This document shows, one piece after another, positions 54,389 to 62,991 of a stretch of DNA of 64,000 bases (the first letter of the stretch is position 1; each line of letters begins with the position of its first letter). A model generated the notes under the pieces. The model worked only from the letters and a program-made list of their open reading frames with translations, was not told the origin of the DNA and searched no databases. The position numbers and the translations under genes are program-made. Source of the DNA: Propionibacteriaceae bacterium (GTDB taxonomy: Bacteria > Actinomycetota > Actinomycetes > Propionibacteriales > Propionibacteriaceae); contig JAITVK010000018.1 in assembly GCA_031285845.1 (NCBI GenBank), forward strand, positions 124,001 to 188,000. The letters are read 5' to 3'.

Positions 54389-55668
54389 GGAAGACCCTGG
54401 GACTGATCGGCGCGGTGGTCGGCCTGGCGGCCGTCATCGCCGTGATGTGCGTCTGGCCGACGCCGGGACTCACCACCGAGCAGATCACCTTGCCGGTGAC
54501 CCGAATGTTGGCTTGTCCGGTAGGAGATCCGCAGGTCGGGAAGACGGTGGTGAGGGTCGCCGACACGGAGCCTTTCACCGCCTCGGTCGTCGGTGAGTTG
54601 CCGTCGGATCCCCAAACCAGCGCGACTTTCGAGAATCCAGCCAAGCCGGTGATCGTGCGCGGTGGGGCCACAGTCGGAGCGGTGTCGGTCTACAGTGAGG
54701 GCGCGACCCAGTTGGTGGCGCCCTGCACCAGCCCGATCACCTGGGGGATGTGGAACGGGGTGGTGACTCAATCGGAGACGGCCACAGTGTTGTTGACCAA
54801 CGTCGATTCGGCCCCCGCAGTGGTCGACGTGTTCTTGTACGGCCCGAACGGCGCGATCCCTGTGCCCGGTATCTCAGACATCAACCTCGCGCCGGGCACG
54901 ACCCGGATGCTGGCGGTCGATCAACTGGTCACGGTCGACACCCCGATCTCGGTTCAGGTCAGAGCGTCCAAAGGCAGGGTGGCCGCGCTGCTGCGTTCCT
55001 TGGGCTCGGTGGGCTACGACTGGCAGTTGCCACAGACCGCCCCGGACACTGATCTGACGATCAACGGCATTCCGGCGGGCGACGGTGCTCGAACCCTGTC
55101 AGTGACGAACACCGATCCGACCAACAAAGCCGAGGTCTCGTTGCAGATCCTTGGCGAGGCTGGGGCTTTCGCGCCGCTGGGCTTGGAGAAGGTGGAGATT
55201 CCGCCGGCTCGGTCGCTGACGATCGACGTCACCTCGGCGTTGGGCAGTCAGGCTTCGGCGATCCATCTGACATCGACGACGGCAATCTCTGCCGGGGTGA
55301 TGGTGGCCAGTGGCGGCGAGTTTTCAGCGATCCCGGCTCAACGCGCGGTCGGGGGGTCAGTCGTGTTCCCCGCCATCGGCGGCAGCTTGTGGCTGGCGAA
55401 CCCGGATCAGGCGCAGGCCTCGGTCACGTTGCGTTTCGACGACGGCGCCGGGTCGAGGACCTCAAGCACTGTGACTGTGGCCCCCCAGGGCTTCACGCGG
55501 GTGGATTTTCCGGCTACGGGTGTGGCAGTGGAGCTGACGACCGCCTCGCAGGCAGTGCGCGCCTCGGTGGGCCTGAGCGACGTCGGATTGTCGATCGTGC
55601 CCCTGTGGGGCGGTGGCGCACAAACGACAGTCGACGTGCCGCGGCTAGCGCCAGGTCTGGGCAACTAG
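54385..55668 (+). CDS. DUF5719 membrane-anchored extracytoplasmic protein
   Basis: 427 residues: an N-terminal helix (LGLIGAVVGLAAVIAVMCVW) that anchors or exports it, then an all-beta region with Thr/Ser/Val repeats (e.g. ATVLLTNVDSAPAVVDVFLYG). It matches the DUF5719 family found after the GT2 protein in this block. Function unknown; translational coupling with the glycosyltransferase suggests they act together at the cell surface. The stop codon lies within the first unit of a 19-bp tandem repeat. Confidence 0.8.
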   Translation: MRKTLGLIGAVVGLAAVIAVMCVWPTPGLTTEQITLPVTRMLACPVGDPQVGKTVVRVADTEPFTASVVGELPSDPQTSATFENPAKPVIVRGGATVGAVSVYSEGATQLVAPCTSPITWGMWNGVVTQSETATVLLTNVDSAPAVVDVFLYGPNGAIPVPGISDINLAPGTTRMLAVDQLVTVDTPISVQVRASKGRVAALLRSLGSVGYDWQLPQTAPDTDLTINGIPAGDGARTLSVTNTDPTNKAEVSLQILGEAGAFAPLGLEKVEIPPARSLTIDVTSALGSQASAIHLTSTTAISAGVMVASGGEFSAIPAQRAVGGSVVFPAIGGSLWLANPDQAQASVTLRFDDGAGSRTSSTVTVAPQGFTRVDFPATGVAVELTTASQAVRASVGLSDVGLSIVPLWGGGAQTTVDVPRLAPGLGN

Positions 55669-55756
55669 GACCGGCCTGGGCCAGCGAGACTGGCCTGCAC
55701 GACGAAGACTGGTCTGCGCGACTAAGACGGCTCCGGGCAACTGAGACGTCAGCGTC
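55662..55756. repeat. Five imperfect 19-bp tandem repeats after the DUF5719 gene
   Basis: Units start at 55662, 55681, 55700, 55719 and 55738. Examples are CAACTAGGACCGGCCTGGG and CGACGAAGACTGGTCTGCG; the last copy is only similar in its first half. The array begins over the last codon and stop of the gene and lies between converging genes. No known family was recognised. Confidence 0.7.
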
Positions 55757-55821
55757 ACAAGTTGAGGCTCCAGCCCGATGGCCCCTAGTCCGGGCATCCG
55801 TGCCCAAAACCCCCGGAGGCC

Positions 55822-56244
55822 TCACTCGTCGCGCAGGTTGGTCGGGTCGAGGGTGGACACCGGGATCCCCGTCGCGGATGAGACCTGTTCGACCAGCGAG
55901 ACGAAAACCAGTTGACGCACATGGTCGCGGTCGCCGGCTCGAAATTCGATCGGTCGTCTGAAAAGAACAATCTGGGCCACGTGGTTCTCGTCCGCGGCCA
56001 CGCAGGCCGCTAGTGGCATGTGGCTGCTCCAGAGTTGATCCACATCAGGGACGTCTTCGACACCGATGTCGAGGTGGGTCAAAGCGTCGGGCACCGCCTC
56101 TTCGATGGCGTCGATCGCTTCGGCCACGCAGCGGAAGAAATAGGCCCCGGCCAGTGTCGGACGGGCGCGGCGCAACATGTGCCCGGCTACGCAGTTCGGC
56201 GGGGCGAGCATCCCCCTCATGCCTCGGCGATGGCGGTCACGCAT
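55822..56244 (-). CDS. Metallopeptidase-family protein lacking HExxH (Rv3259-like)
   Basis: 140 residues. MRDRHRRGMRGMLAPPN at the start and IVLFRRPIEFRAGDRDH near the end match the actinobacterial family related to zinicin-like metallopeptidases. Where true members have HExxH, this one reads VSLVEQVSSATG, so no zinc site is seen, as in the mycobacterial homologue by my recollection. A non-enzymatic role is likely. ATG at 56244 is chosen because the RGMRG motif follows at the usual distance. It is divergent from the DUF3499 gene. Confidence 0.75.
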   Translation of the reverse strand: MRDRHRRGMRGMLAPPNCVAGHMLRRARPTLAGAYFFRCVAEAIDAIEEAVPDALTHLDIGVEDVPDVDQLWSSHMPLAACVAADENHVAQIVLFRRPIEFRAGDRDHVRQLVFVSLVEQVSSATGIPVSTLDPTNLRDE

Positions 56245-56351
56245 GGGCCCAGTGTACTCGGATGCCGATGTCGTCACGGATCGGCCGAGATCGACCTGGT
56301 GTCGGCCTGGTTGCCCGACCTGGCCGATCGATCACGGTAGGGTGGTCACCC

Positions 56352-56762
56352 GTGGTGAAGTATTGTTCCCGCCCCGGATGTCAGGAGCAGGCTGTGGCGC
56401 AGTTGAGTTATTCGTACGCCGCCTCCCAGGTCGAGATCCGTCCCGCTGATCGACAACCCAGCCCGGGCAGCTATGTGCTGTGCCAGGTGCATCTGGATCG
56501 GTTGAGCGTGCCGAAGGGTTGGAGTTTGCATTGGGTGCGCGAACCTGGGGTCGCCGGGTCGAGAACCCAAGCGCTGGACGAGTTGGCCGACGAGATTCGT
56601 CGAGTCGGTTTCGGTGCCGAGCCGGGTGAGCCCGCCGGAACCGAGCACTCCTTGTCGCAGCGGACCAATTTGGTGACCTTGGCCAGCCGGGCCCATCTGC
56701 GGGTGGTGGCCGACGCCGCGCTTTACGCCAGCGCGAAGACGAGCGACCACGAAGTAGGATAG
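56352..56762 (+). CDS. DUF3499 family protein
   Basis: 136 residues with Cys/His pairs that look like a zinc ribbon: YCSRPGCQEQA at the N-terminus and LCQVHLDRL near 42-50. The C-terminal half is helical and polar. Actinobacteria-specific family of unknown role, constantly found next to manB and whiB2. TAGGGT (56338-56343) lies 8 nt before the GTG, so it may be leaderless. manB starts 4 nt after its stop. Confidence 0.85.
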   Translation: MVKYCSRPGCQEQAVAQLSYSYAASQVEIRPADRQPSPGSYVLCQVHLDRLSVPKGWSLHWVREPGVAGSRTQALDELADEIRRVGFGAEPGEPAGTEHSLSQRTNLVTLASRAHLRVVADAALYASAKTSDHEVG

Positions 56763-56766
56763 GGCC

Positions 56767-58110
56767 GTGCTTCAACCACAGATCTTCAAAGCGAACGACA
56801 TTCGCGGCATAGTCGGGCCGCAGTGGGACGCGGCCGGGGCGTACGCTCTGGGTCTGGCGTACGCCGAACTGGTCGACTGGCCGCGGATCGTGGTCGGTCG
56901 TGACATGCGGGTGACCAGCCCGATGATTCATGACACGGTGATTCAGGCTTTGCGTGATCGCGGCAAGACGGTCGTCGACATCGGTTTGGCCTCGACCGAC
57001 GAGGTCTGGTTCGCTGCCGGCTGGTTGGATCTGCCCGCGATTCAGGTCACGTCGAGCCACAATCCGAGCCAGTACAACGGCCTGAAGTTCTGCTCACCGG
57101 CGGCCAAACCGGTCACCTCGGATTTCTTGACTCGCTTGGCTGGTCGAGCCACTGAACTCGACACCGGCCAGGTTCCCCAACCGACCGCTCGTGGGGCGCG
57201 CGAACAGCTGGACGTCTTGGGAACGTACACTGACTATCTGCTGAGCTTGGTGGATCTGTCCAGGATGCGTCCGCTGAAAGTGGTGGTCGACGCCGGCAAT
57301 GGGATGGGCGGTCACACCGCCCCCCAAGTGTTGTCCCATCTCGACGTCGAGGTGATCGGGCTCTACCTGGATTTGGATGGCACGTTCCCGCATCACCAAC
57401 CCAACCCGTTGGAACCGAAGAACGTGGAGGACGCGTGCGCGGCTGTCCGTGAGCATGGCGCCGACCTGGGCATCGTGTTCGACGGTGACGCCGACCGGGT
57501 CTTCATGGTCGACGAGCGCGGCGAGATCATCCCGCCGTCCGCCATCGCTGCCATGATCGCCGTCCACGAGTTGGCCCGCGAGCCGGGCGCGACGATCGTG
57601 GTCAACACCATCACCTCCTCGGCTGTGAAAGAGATTGTGGAAGAGGCTGGCGGCACTGTCGTGCAGTCGAAGGTCGGTCACACCTACATGAAGGCGCTGA
57701 TGGCGTCGGAAGGCGCCATCTTCGGCGGTGAGCACTCGGCTCACTACTACTTCCGTGACTTCTACGGCGCGGACACTGGGATGCTGGCTGCTTTGCATGT
57801 CTTGGCCGGTTTGAGCGCTTGTGACCTTCCGGTGTCACAGCTGGTCGCCGGGTACACGCGCTACGCCGCCTCGGGCGAGATCAATTCGGTGGTGACCGAT
57901 CCGACGGCGACCATGAACCGGGTGTCGATCGCGCTGGGCGGGGTCGATGTCGGCGGCGGCGATGGCGTCAAACTGTTGGGGGACCAGTGGTGGGTGTCGT
58001 TGAGACCGTCCAACACTGAACCCTTGCTGCGGCTGAATGTCGAGGCCCGCGATCCGGCCGACATGGCTCGGCTTCGCGACACCGTGTTGGATTTGGTGAA
58101 GGAGGACTGA
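56767..58110 (+). CDS. manB: Phosphomannomutase/phosphoglucomutase
   Basis: 447 residues of the alpha-D-phosphohexomutase family, converting mannose 6-phosphate to mannose 1-phosphate for ManC. Phosphoserine Ser97 in VTSSHNPSQYNG, the metal-binding DGDADR (about 239-244), a GGEHSAHYYF sugar loop and RPSNTEPLLRLN phosphate-binding loop are all intact. TAGGAT at 56755-56760 lies 6 nt before the GTG start, overlapping the end of the DUF3499 gene. Stop and the next start overlap by one base. Confidence 0.94.
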   Translation: MLQPQIFKANDIRGIVGPQWDAAGAYALGLAYAELVDWPRIVVGRDMRVTSPMIHDTVIQALRDRGKTVVDIGLASTDEVWFAAGWLDLPAIQVTSSHNPSQYNGLKFCSPAAKPVTSDFLTRLAGRATELDTGQVPQPTARGAREQLDVLGTYTDYLLSLVDLSRMRPLKVVVDAGNGMGGHTAPQVLSHLDVEVIGLYLDLDGTFPHHQPNPLEPKNVEDACAAVREHGADLGIVFDGDADRVFMVDERGEIIPPSAIAAMIAVHELAREPGATIVVNTITSSAVKEIVEEAGGTVVQSKVGHTYMKALMASEGAIFGGEHSAHYYFRDFYGADTGMLAALHVLAGLSACDLPVSQLVAGYTRYAASGEINSVVTDPTATMNRVSIALGGVDVGGGDGVKLLGDQWWVSLRPSNTEPLLRLNVEARDPADMARLRDTVLDLVKED

Positions 58111-58310
58111 TGGCTTTGGAATTGGATCCGGCCCTGTTGGAACTGCTGGCCTGCCCGGCCTGCCATGCCAACCTGAGTGTGGATTATGAGGCCAAGGAGT
58201 TGGTGTGCACATCCGCGTCGTGCGGTCTGGCGTACCCGATCCGGGACAACATCCCGATCATGCTGATCGACCAGGCGCGCGACACGACCGCGATCGCGCC
58301 ACGGCTTTAA
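58110..58310 (+). CDS. Trm112-family zinc-ribbon protein
   Basis: 66 residues. Cys15, Cys18 (CPAC), Cys33 and Cys38 form a zinc ribbon and YPIRDNIPIML is the family C-terminal motif. Eukaryotic Trm112 activates methyltransferases; bacterial copies in this operon position have no defined partner. It overlaps manB by one base. Confidence 0.9.
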   Translation: MALELDPALLELLACPACHANLSVDYEAKELVCTSASCGLAYPIRDNIPIMLIDQARDTTAIAPRL

Positions 58311-58317
58311 GCCTGCC

Positions 58318-59313
58318 ATGTTCGACGATTCGGCGCTGGACGATCCGCGCGTGCTCGCCAGTCGCGGCGCCTTCGTGGAGTGGCTGGCTCTGTCCGGCGC
58401 GCGGTTGCGCCGTGAGTCCGACACGACGATCCGTTGGGCGGCCGACCGCATTCTCGCGGTGAACACCGCGGTGTCGTCGATCATGGTGGTGGGCCGCGAC
58501 GCGGGGGTTGTGCGAGCAGTGGTCGAGCCCACAGCCAAAGCCAAGGTGATCGACTGGTCTGGTCCGGATTTGCCCACCTGGGCCGGACCGCTGGACGTCC
58601 TGGTGGTGTTGGGTCCCAGTTCACACTGGGGCGACTTGTGCGCTCAGGCCCGTCGACGCGGTCTGGTGGTGATTGTTCTCACCTGGAGGGCAGACGATGA
58701 TCATGTGATCGCTGACGCCGTGATTCGGCTCGGGGACGCCGATCGGTTGGTCGGCCTGGTCGCCGCCTGGGAGTTGTTGGGTTTGGCTCAGGTGAGTTCC
58801 CCGACCAGTCGGGAAGTCTTGGCCGCGCGGGCTGACGCCGTGGCGTGTGGTTGCGGGCCGGCCCACCATCTGGGGGCCAATCCGGCCAAAAACCTGGCCT
58901 GTGCGATGGCGGACGCGGCGGTGCTGATCTGGTCGGACACCGTGGTGGCCGCCCGGGCGGCCCAGCGTATGGCTGAGGGTTTGCGCGAGGTGTCCAGGCC
59001 TTGGGCCTTGGCGGTGGATGACACCCAGGCGTTGGCGATTCTGCGTGGATGTCCTCGTCGTGACCCGTTCGCCGATCCGGTCGACGACCAAACCTTGGGG
59101 TCGAAAGTCGTCTTGGTGATGATGCGTGAGTTTAGCGCGTCCGGTGGGTCCCACGACTCCAGTCAGGTGGCCCGCGTCGCGCTCAGTCGTGGTGTGCGTG
59201 TCGAGACGATCACCACCGATGAGTCCGACCCAGTGTCGAGGTACGTCGACCTGTGTCAGCAGGGACTGTTCGCGGTCGCCTATGTGGGCATGGCGTCAAT
59301 GGAGGAGCGATGA
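58318..59313 (+). CDS. SIS-domain protein, TobH/phosphomannose isomerase-like
   Basis: 331 residues, fitting the TobH family that sits between manB and manA in mycobacteria and is related to bifunctional phosphoglucose/phosphomannose isomerases. The N-terminal SIS lobe contains LDVLVVLGPSSHWGDL, and the C-terminal lobe contains GCGPAHHLGANPAKNLAC. A typical isomerase catalytic pair is not obvious, so activity is uncertain. It lies 7 nt after the Trm112 gene and overlaps the next start by ATGA at 59310. Confidence 0.75.
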   Translation: MFDDSALDDPRVLASRGAFVEWLALSGARLRRESDTTIRWAADRILAVNTAVSSIMVVGRDAGVVRAVVEPTAKAKVIDWSGPDLPTWAGPLDVLVVLGPSSHWGDLCAQARRRGLVVIVLTWRADDDHVIADAVIRLGDADRLVGLVAAWELLGLAQVSSPTSREVLAARADAVACGCGPAHHLGANPAKNLACAMADAAVLIWSDTVVAARAAQRMAEGLREVSRPWALAVDDTQALAILRGCPRRDPFADPVDDQTLGSKVVLVMMREFSASGGSHDSSQVARVALSRGVRVETITTDESDPVSRYVDLCQQGLFAVAYVGMASMEER

Positions 59314-60281
59314 GTCAGCATCAAGGCACGAAGGCTGTTTTGGCGGCGATGGCCGCCAACATCGCCATCGCCTGCATGAAGTTTCTGGCCTGGTTGGTCA
59401 CCGGGGCGGCGTCGATGCTGGCCGAGGCGATCCATTCGGTGGCCGATTCGGCCAACCAGATCCTGATTTTGTTGGGAGGCAGAGCGTCCAAGAAAGGGCC
59501 GACCGAGTTGCATCCGTTCGGTTTCGGACGTGAGCGTTACTTGTCGGCTTTCCTGGTGGCCATCATCTTGTTCTCGATGGGCGGGTTGTTCGCCTGCTAC
59601 GAGGCGTACCACAAATTCATCGAGGTACGATCGGGCCATCCGAACGAACTGTTGGCTTCGCGCTGGTGGTGGGTGCCGGTGGTGGTGTTGGTGGCCGCTA
59701 TCGTGGCCGAGTCCTTCAGTCTGCGAACCGCCATACGTGAGGCTCGCCCGGCCAAAGGCGACTTGAGCTGGCCTCGGTTCATCCACAAAGCCAAGGCTCC
59801 AGAGCTGCCGGTCATCCTATTGGAGGACACCGCAGCGCTGACAGGCCTGGGGTTGGCGCTGCTCGGAGTGGGTATGACGTTGTTGACCGGCAGCGGCTAT
59901 TGGGACGCGGCTGGCACCGCCGGGATCGGGGTGCTGTTAGTCGTGGTGGCGGTTTTGTTGGCTGTGGAAACCCAGTCGCTGTTGATTGGGGAGTCGGCCA
60001 CACCAGAGCAGGTTCAGGCCGTCACCGCGGCGGTGGAGTCGACCGCCGGCGTTCAGGGGATCATCCACATGAAGACAGTCCATTTGGGGCCTGATGAGGT
60101 GTTGGTGGCGGCCAAGATCGCCATCGACCCGACAGTGAGTGGGGTGCGACTGGCTCAGATCATCGATGCGGCGGAGGCGAACGTGCGCCGAGCCAGCGAC
60201 CTGGTCGGTCCGGTGTACCTGGAGCCTGATGTGCGCCACGATGAGACCGTGGCGGATCCGACGAGCCTGAAGGAGGCGTGA
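59310..60281 (+). CDS. Cation diffusion facilitator (CDF) transporter
   Basis: 323 residues with six membrane helices and a cytoplasmic C-terminal domain. HSVADSANQ supplies the first metal-site half, [10 protein letters not shown] the CDF loop, and [11 protein letters not shown] the helix-5 site, where many CDFs have HxxxD. This pattern is closest to the ZnT9-like branch. It probably exports zinc, iron or manganese. It is coupled to TobH upstream and aroQ downstream by overlapping stop/start codons, though the functional link is unclear. Confidence 0.85.
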   Translation: MSQHQGTKAVLAAMAANIAIACMKFLAWLVTGAASMLAEAIHSVADSANQILILLGGRASKKGPTELHPFGFGRERYLSAFLVAIILFSMGGLFACYEAYHKFIEVRSGHPNELLASRWWWVPVVVLVAAIVAESFSLRTAIREARPAKGDLSWPRFIHKAKAPELPVILLEDTAALTGLGLALLGVGMTLLTGSGYWDAAGTAGIGVLLVVVAVLLAVETQSLLIGESATPEQVQAVTAAVESTAGVQGIIHMKTVHLGPDEVLVAAKIAIDPTVSGVRLAQIIDAAEANVRRASDLVGPVYLEPDVRHDETVADPTSLKEA

Positions 60282-60721
60282 TGAGAGTTCTGGTGTTGAA
60301 CGGGGTCAATCTGGGGCGTCTGGGTTCGCGCGAGCCCGCCGTCTACGGGGCGACGACTCACGCCGAGTTGGCTGAGCATCTGGTCGGGACCGGTCGTGGT
60401 CTGGGCTTGGAGGTCGAGGTACGTCAAACCGACGTCGAATCCGAGTTGATCGGATGGCTTCACGAGGCGGGGGACCACTCGATCCCGGTGGTGATGAACC
60501 CGGGGGCGTGGTCGCATTACTCGTACGCCATCGCTGACGCCGCCCGTGAGGTCGATCAGCTGATCGAAGTCCACATCTCCAATATCCATGCCCGGGAGCC
60601 GTTTCGGCGTCATTCGGTCATCTCACCGGTCGCGCGTGGCGTGATCGCGGGTCTGGGTCTGGCGGGGTACGACTTCGCGCTGGCGGCGATCGCCGCCGAC
60701 ACCGATGTGAAGGGCCTGTGA
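60281..60721 (+). CDS. aroQ: Type II 3-dehydroquinate dehydratase
   Basis: 146 residues, the size of Aro[20 protein letters not shown] contains the catalytic Tyr22 and flexible loop. [12 protein letters not shown] and [17 protein letters not shown] are the remaining active-site blocks; the NPGAWSHYS variant (normally NPGAYTHTS) is unusual but keeps the His. Acts in the shikimate pathway. The ATG at 60281 follows AAGGAGG. Confidence 0.88.
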   Translation: MRVLVLNGVNLGRLGSREPAVYGATTHAELAEHLVGTGRGLGLEVEVRQTDVESELIGWLHEAGDHSIPVVMNPGAWSHYSYAIADAAREVDQLIEVHISNIHAREPFRRHSVISPVARGVIAGLGLAGYDFALAAIAADTDVKGL

Positions 60722-60724
60722 CTG

Positions 60725-61192
60725 GTGGCCAGCGCGGGTGACGCCCAGCGGATCGGCACGGAGTTGGTCGCCCGTCATCTGCCTCGCCCCTGGTCATTCG
60801 GGCTGGACCACGCCCGTACGCGTCTGGGATGCTGTCATCACGACCAGTCGCGCATCACGTGTTCGACCTACTTGGTGGCGTACCTGGCCGATGACGAGGT
60901 CGAGCAGGTCGTGCTGCACGAGATCGCTCATGCCCTGGCCGGCCGTGCCGCGGGTCACGGCGTCGCCTGGCGAAACAAAGCGACCCACCTGGGCTACACC
61001 GGAGGCCGAACCTTCGACGTGCCTGAGGCGAGGTTGTCAGCCCGCTGGCTCGGTGTCTGCGCCGACGGGCACCAGGTCTATCGACATCGTCGTCCCCGCT
61101 CGCCCGTGTGGTGTGGGACCTGCGCTCGGGCGGGGTTCCGGCATAAGATCAGCTGGGAAGACCGCGGTCTAGGGTTATTGGCGCGGGGTTGA
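60725..61192 (+). CDS. SprT-like zinc metalloprotease
   Basis: 155 residues with HEIAHALAGRAAGHG: HExxH at 65-69 and a third His at 78, the SprT/Spartan catalytic site. A zinc ribbon (CADGHQVYRHR and WCGTC) ends the protein. Eukaryotic relatives degrade DNA-protein crosslinks; bacterial roles are not defined. GTG at 60725 begins 3 nt after aroQ. The 3' end overlaps the convergent CPBP gene by 44 nt. Confidence 0.85.
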   Translation: MASAGDAQRIGTELVARHLPRPWSFGLDHARTRLGCCHHDQSRITCSTYLVAYLADDEVEQVVLHEIAHALAGRAAGHGVAWRNKATHLGYTGGRTFDVPEARLSARWLGVCADGHQVYRHRRPRSPVWCGTCARAGFRHKISWEDRGLGLLARG

Positions 61193-62132
61193 GCCGGGCC
61201 TGGCGAATCCACGCCGGGGCCACGATCAGGCCGCGACGGTGGGCATGGACCAGCAGGAGGACGCCCAGCGCGGCTCCGATGATCACCGGGACGACGGAGG
61301 CCTCCAGGCCGAATCGTCCGCCAGTGAGAAGTTCAGGCCCACTCCATTGGGCCTGCAACCAACTGGAGTTGGCTCCCGTCCCGGAGACGATCGACCCGAA
61401 CAGTGGGCCTTCAGCCATGTTCCAGGCGAAATGCAGCCCGATGCACCACCACAGGTTGCGCGTGAGAACGTACACCCCAGCGAACAGCACCCCGGCTTCG
61501 ACAGCGATGGCGATGGCTCCCCACCAGGTGGCGTCGGGATTGGTCAGGTGCACCGCGCCGAACCCGAGGGCTGACACCGCGACGGCTCCCCAACTGCCCA
61601 ATCCTTCTTCGACCAGGCGGAACAGCACACCGCGAAACAGGATTTCTTCGGCGATCCCCGCAGTCACCCCGATGGTCAACAGCGCCGCCCAGGGGTTGTA
61701 CGCCGCGTTGACGCCGACGACACGGTAACTGCCGATCAGGGCCAGCACCCCGACGGCCAGTCCGACCAAGACCACTCCGAGCGCCATGCCCTTGAGAAGA
61801 TTTCCGCTGGTCTTCGGCGACAGCTCGCTTGGCCAGATCCGATCCTCCATGGCCAGTGTCAACACCAGGTAGGCGACGATGGCGGGGATGAGTTCGGTCA
61901 CGAGCATGGACTGGGTCTGGTTCATCGCGGTGGACAGTGTCACCGCCATGAACACCGACATCGACAAGATCGCGGTGACGAAGAAGACCGCCGCGAACAC
62001 CAGCAGGCGCATCCACGCCGAGGCGCGCAATCGATGGATCGCAGGGTACGGCCGCGCTGGATGGTCAGGTGTCAAGCCATCGCTGCCCCGCGGAATTTGG
62101 GCCGACCCGGCGATGGCGTCGATGATGGACAT
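61149..62132 (-). CDS. CPBP-family intramembrane glutamic protease
   Basis: 327 residues, about eight membrane helices. EEILFRGVLF supplies the EExxxR motif, FGAVH the FxxxH motif and HFAWN the third site, as in Rce1/CPBP (CAAX-like) proteases. Substrates unknown. ATG at 62132 has GGAGG six bases upstream, preferred over the in-frame ATG at 62150. Confidence 0.88.
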   Translation of the reverse strand: MSIIDAIAGSAQIPRGSDGLTPDHPARPYPAIHRLRASAWMRLLVFAAVFFVTAILSMSVFMAVTLSTAMNQTQSMLVTELIPAIVAYLVLTLAMEDRIWPSELSPKTSGNLLKGMALGVVLVGLAVGVLALIGSYRVVGVNAAYNPWAALLTIGVTAGIAEEILFRGVLFRLVEEGLGSWGAVAVSALGFGAVHLTNPDATWWGAIAIAVEAGVLFAGVYVLTRNLWWCIGLHFAWNMAEGPLFGSIVSGTGANSSWLQAQWSGPELLTGGRFGLEASVVPVIIGAALGVLLLVHAHRRGLIVAPAWIRQARLNPAPITLDRGLPS

Positions 62133-62563
62133 GGTGAGCCTCCACTTCATGTTCGTGGTGGTTGGCCGACCGGCATGGTCGATGGCGGTGGCGCGAGTTC
62201 AGCGGGGGCGAACACGGTCATGACCAGGGCAGTCGGCGGTCCAGCGACCGACATGAACTCTACCAAACCACCATGTCATCACCCAATTCGAGCCGGTGGT
62301 CGGAGATTGTCGCCGCCAGGTGCGGTGGTGGAGACCGATTCGGGATGACCGTCGTCAGCCCCGCATGAGAATGGCCGATTCGACCGCGCCTGGGTGAAGG
62401 GCCGCAAGAGACCTCTAGACCGGTGGGGATGGACCGGTCTGACCGTGCCTGGGTGAAGGTCATGGGAAGCGACTCCGGGATGACCCAGGCCGGGTCGGCT
62501 TGGGTCACAACCGTCGAGCGGCTACGCTGTGTGCGGATGCTTGGGCACGATCAGGAGGTGCGT
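62133..62563. other. Intergenic region with direct repeat and hairpin
   Basis: About 430 bases without a firm gene. GACCGCGCCTGGGTGAAGG (62382-62400) recurs at 62441-62459 with one change. Between the copies AGACCGGT (62417-62424) and ACCGGTCT (62433-62440) form a perfect 8-bp hairpin. This may be regulatory DNA of the small lipoprotein gene or leftover duplication. Confidence 0.5.
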
Positions 62564-62965
62564 GTGGCTCGACGTGGGCTGATCTGGGTGATGATGGCCC
62601 TGACGCTGGCCGGATGCGGCGCAGCGCCCCAACAAGCCGTGCCGAGTCCGACCCCGTCTATCGCCACGCCGAGCCAAGGTCAATCCTTGGCTGACCTGGG
62701 GTGGACCAATTCTGTGGCCGAGTTGATTTGGCTGCCGCCGGGAATTCAGTTCATCCGTCAAGCCGACCAGCCTAACGCCTTGATCGTCACCGGATCGGTC
62801 AGTCAAGGGTCTACAGTCCAGGCGTACCTGCGCCAGACACTGGAGCCTTTGGGCTGGACCATCACCGCCGACGCCCCGGGAGCTTTGATGTTCGAGCAGG
62901 GCCGATGGCAGGGGGCGTACGCCGAAGGCCTGACAACCTGGGGCCTGACCGTGCGCGATGACTGA
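62564..62965 (+). CDS. Small lipoprotein, function unknown
   Basis: 133 residues. A basic start (ARR), a hydrophobic stretch and a lipobox ending LAGC (Cys18) predict a lipid-anchored protein. A Pro/Ser/Thr linker and a compact beta-rich domain of about 85 residues follow. GTG at 62564 has AGGAGG five bases upstream. No family recognised. Confidence 0.75.
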   Translation: MARRGLIWVMMALTLAGCGAAPQQAVPSPTPSIATPSQGQSLADLGWTNSVAELIWLPPGIQFIRQADQPNALIVTGSVSQGSTVQAYLRQTLEPLGWTITADAPGALMFEQGRWQGAYAEGLTTWGLTVRDD

Positions 62966-62991
62966 GTCGGTCCAATGGCGGCGCGGCGAGA

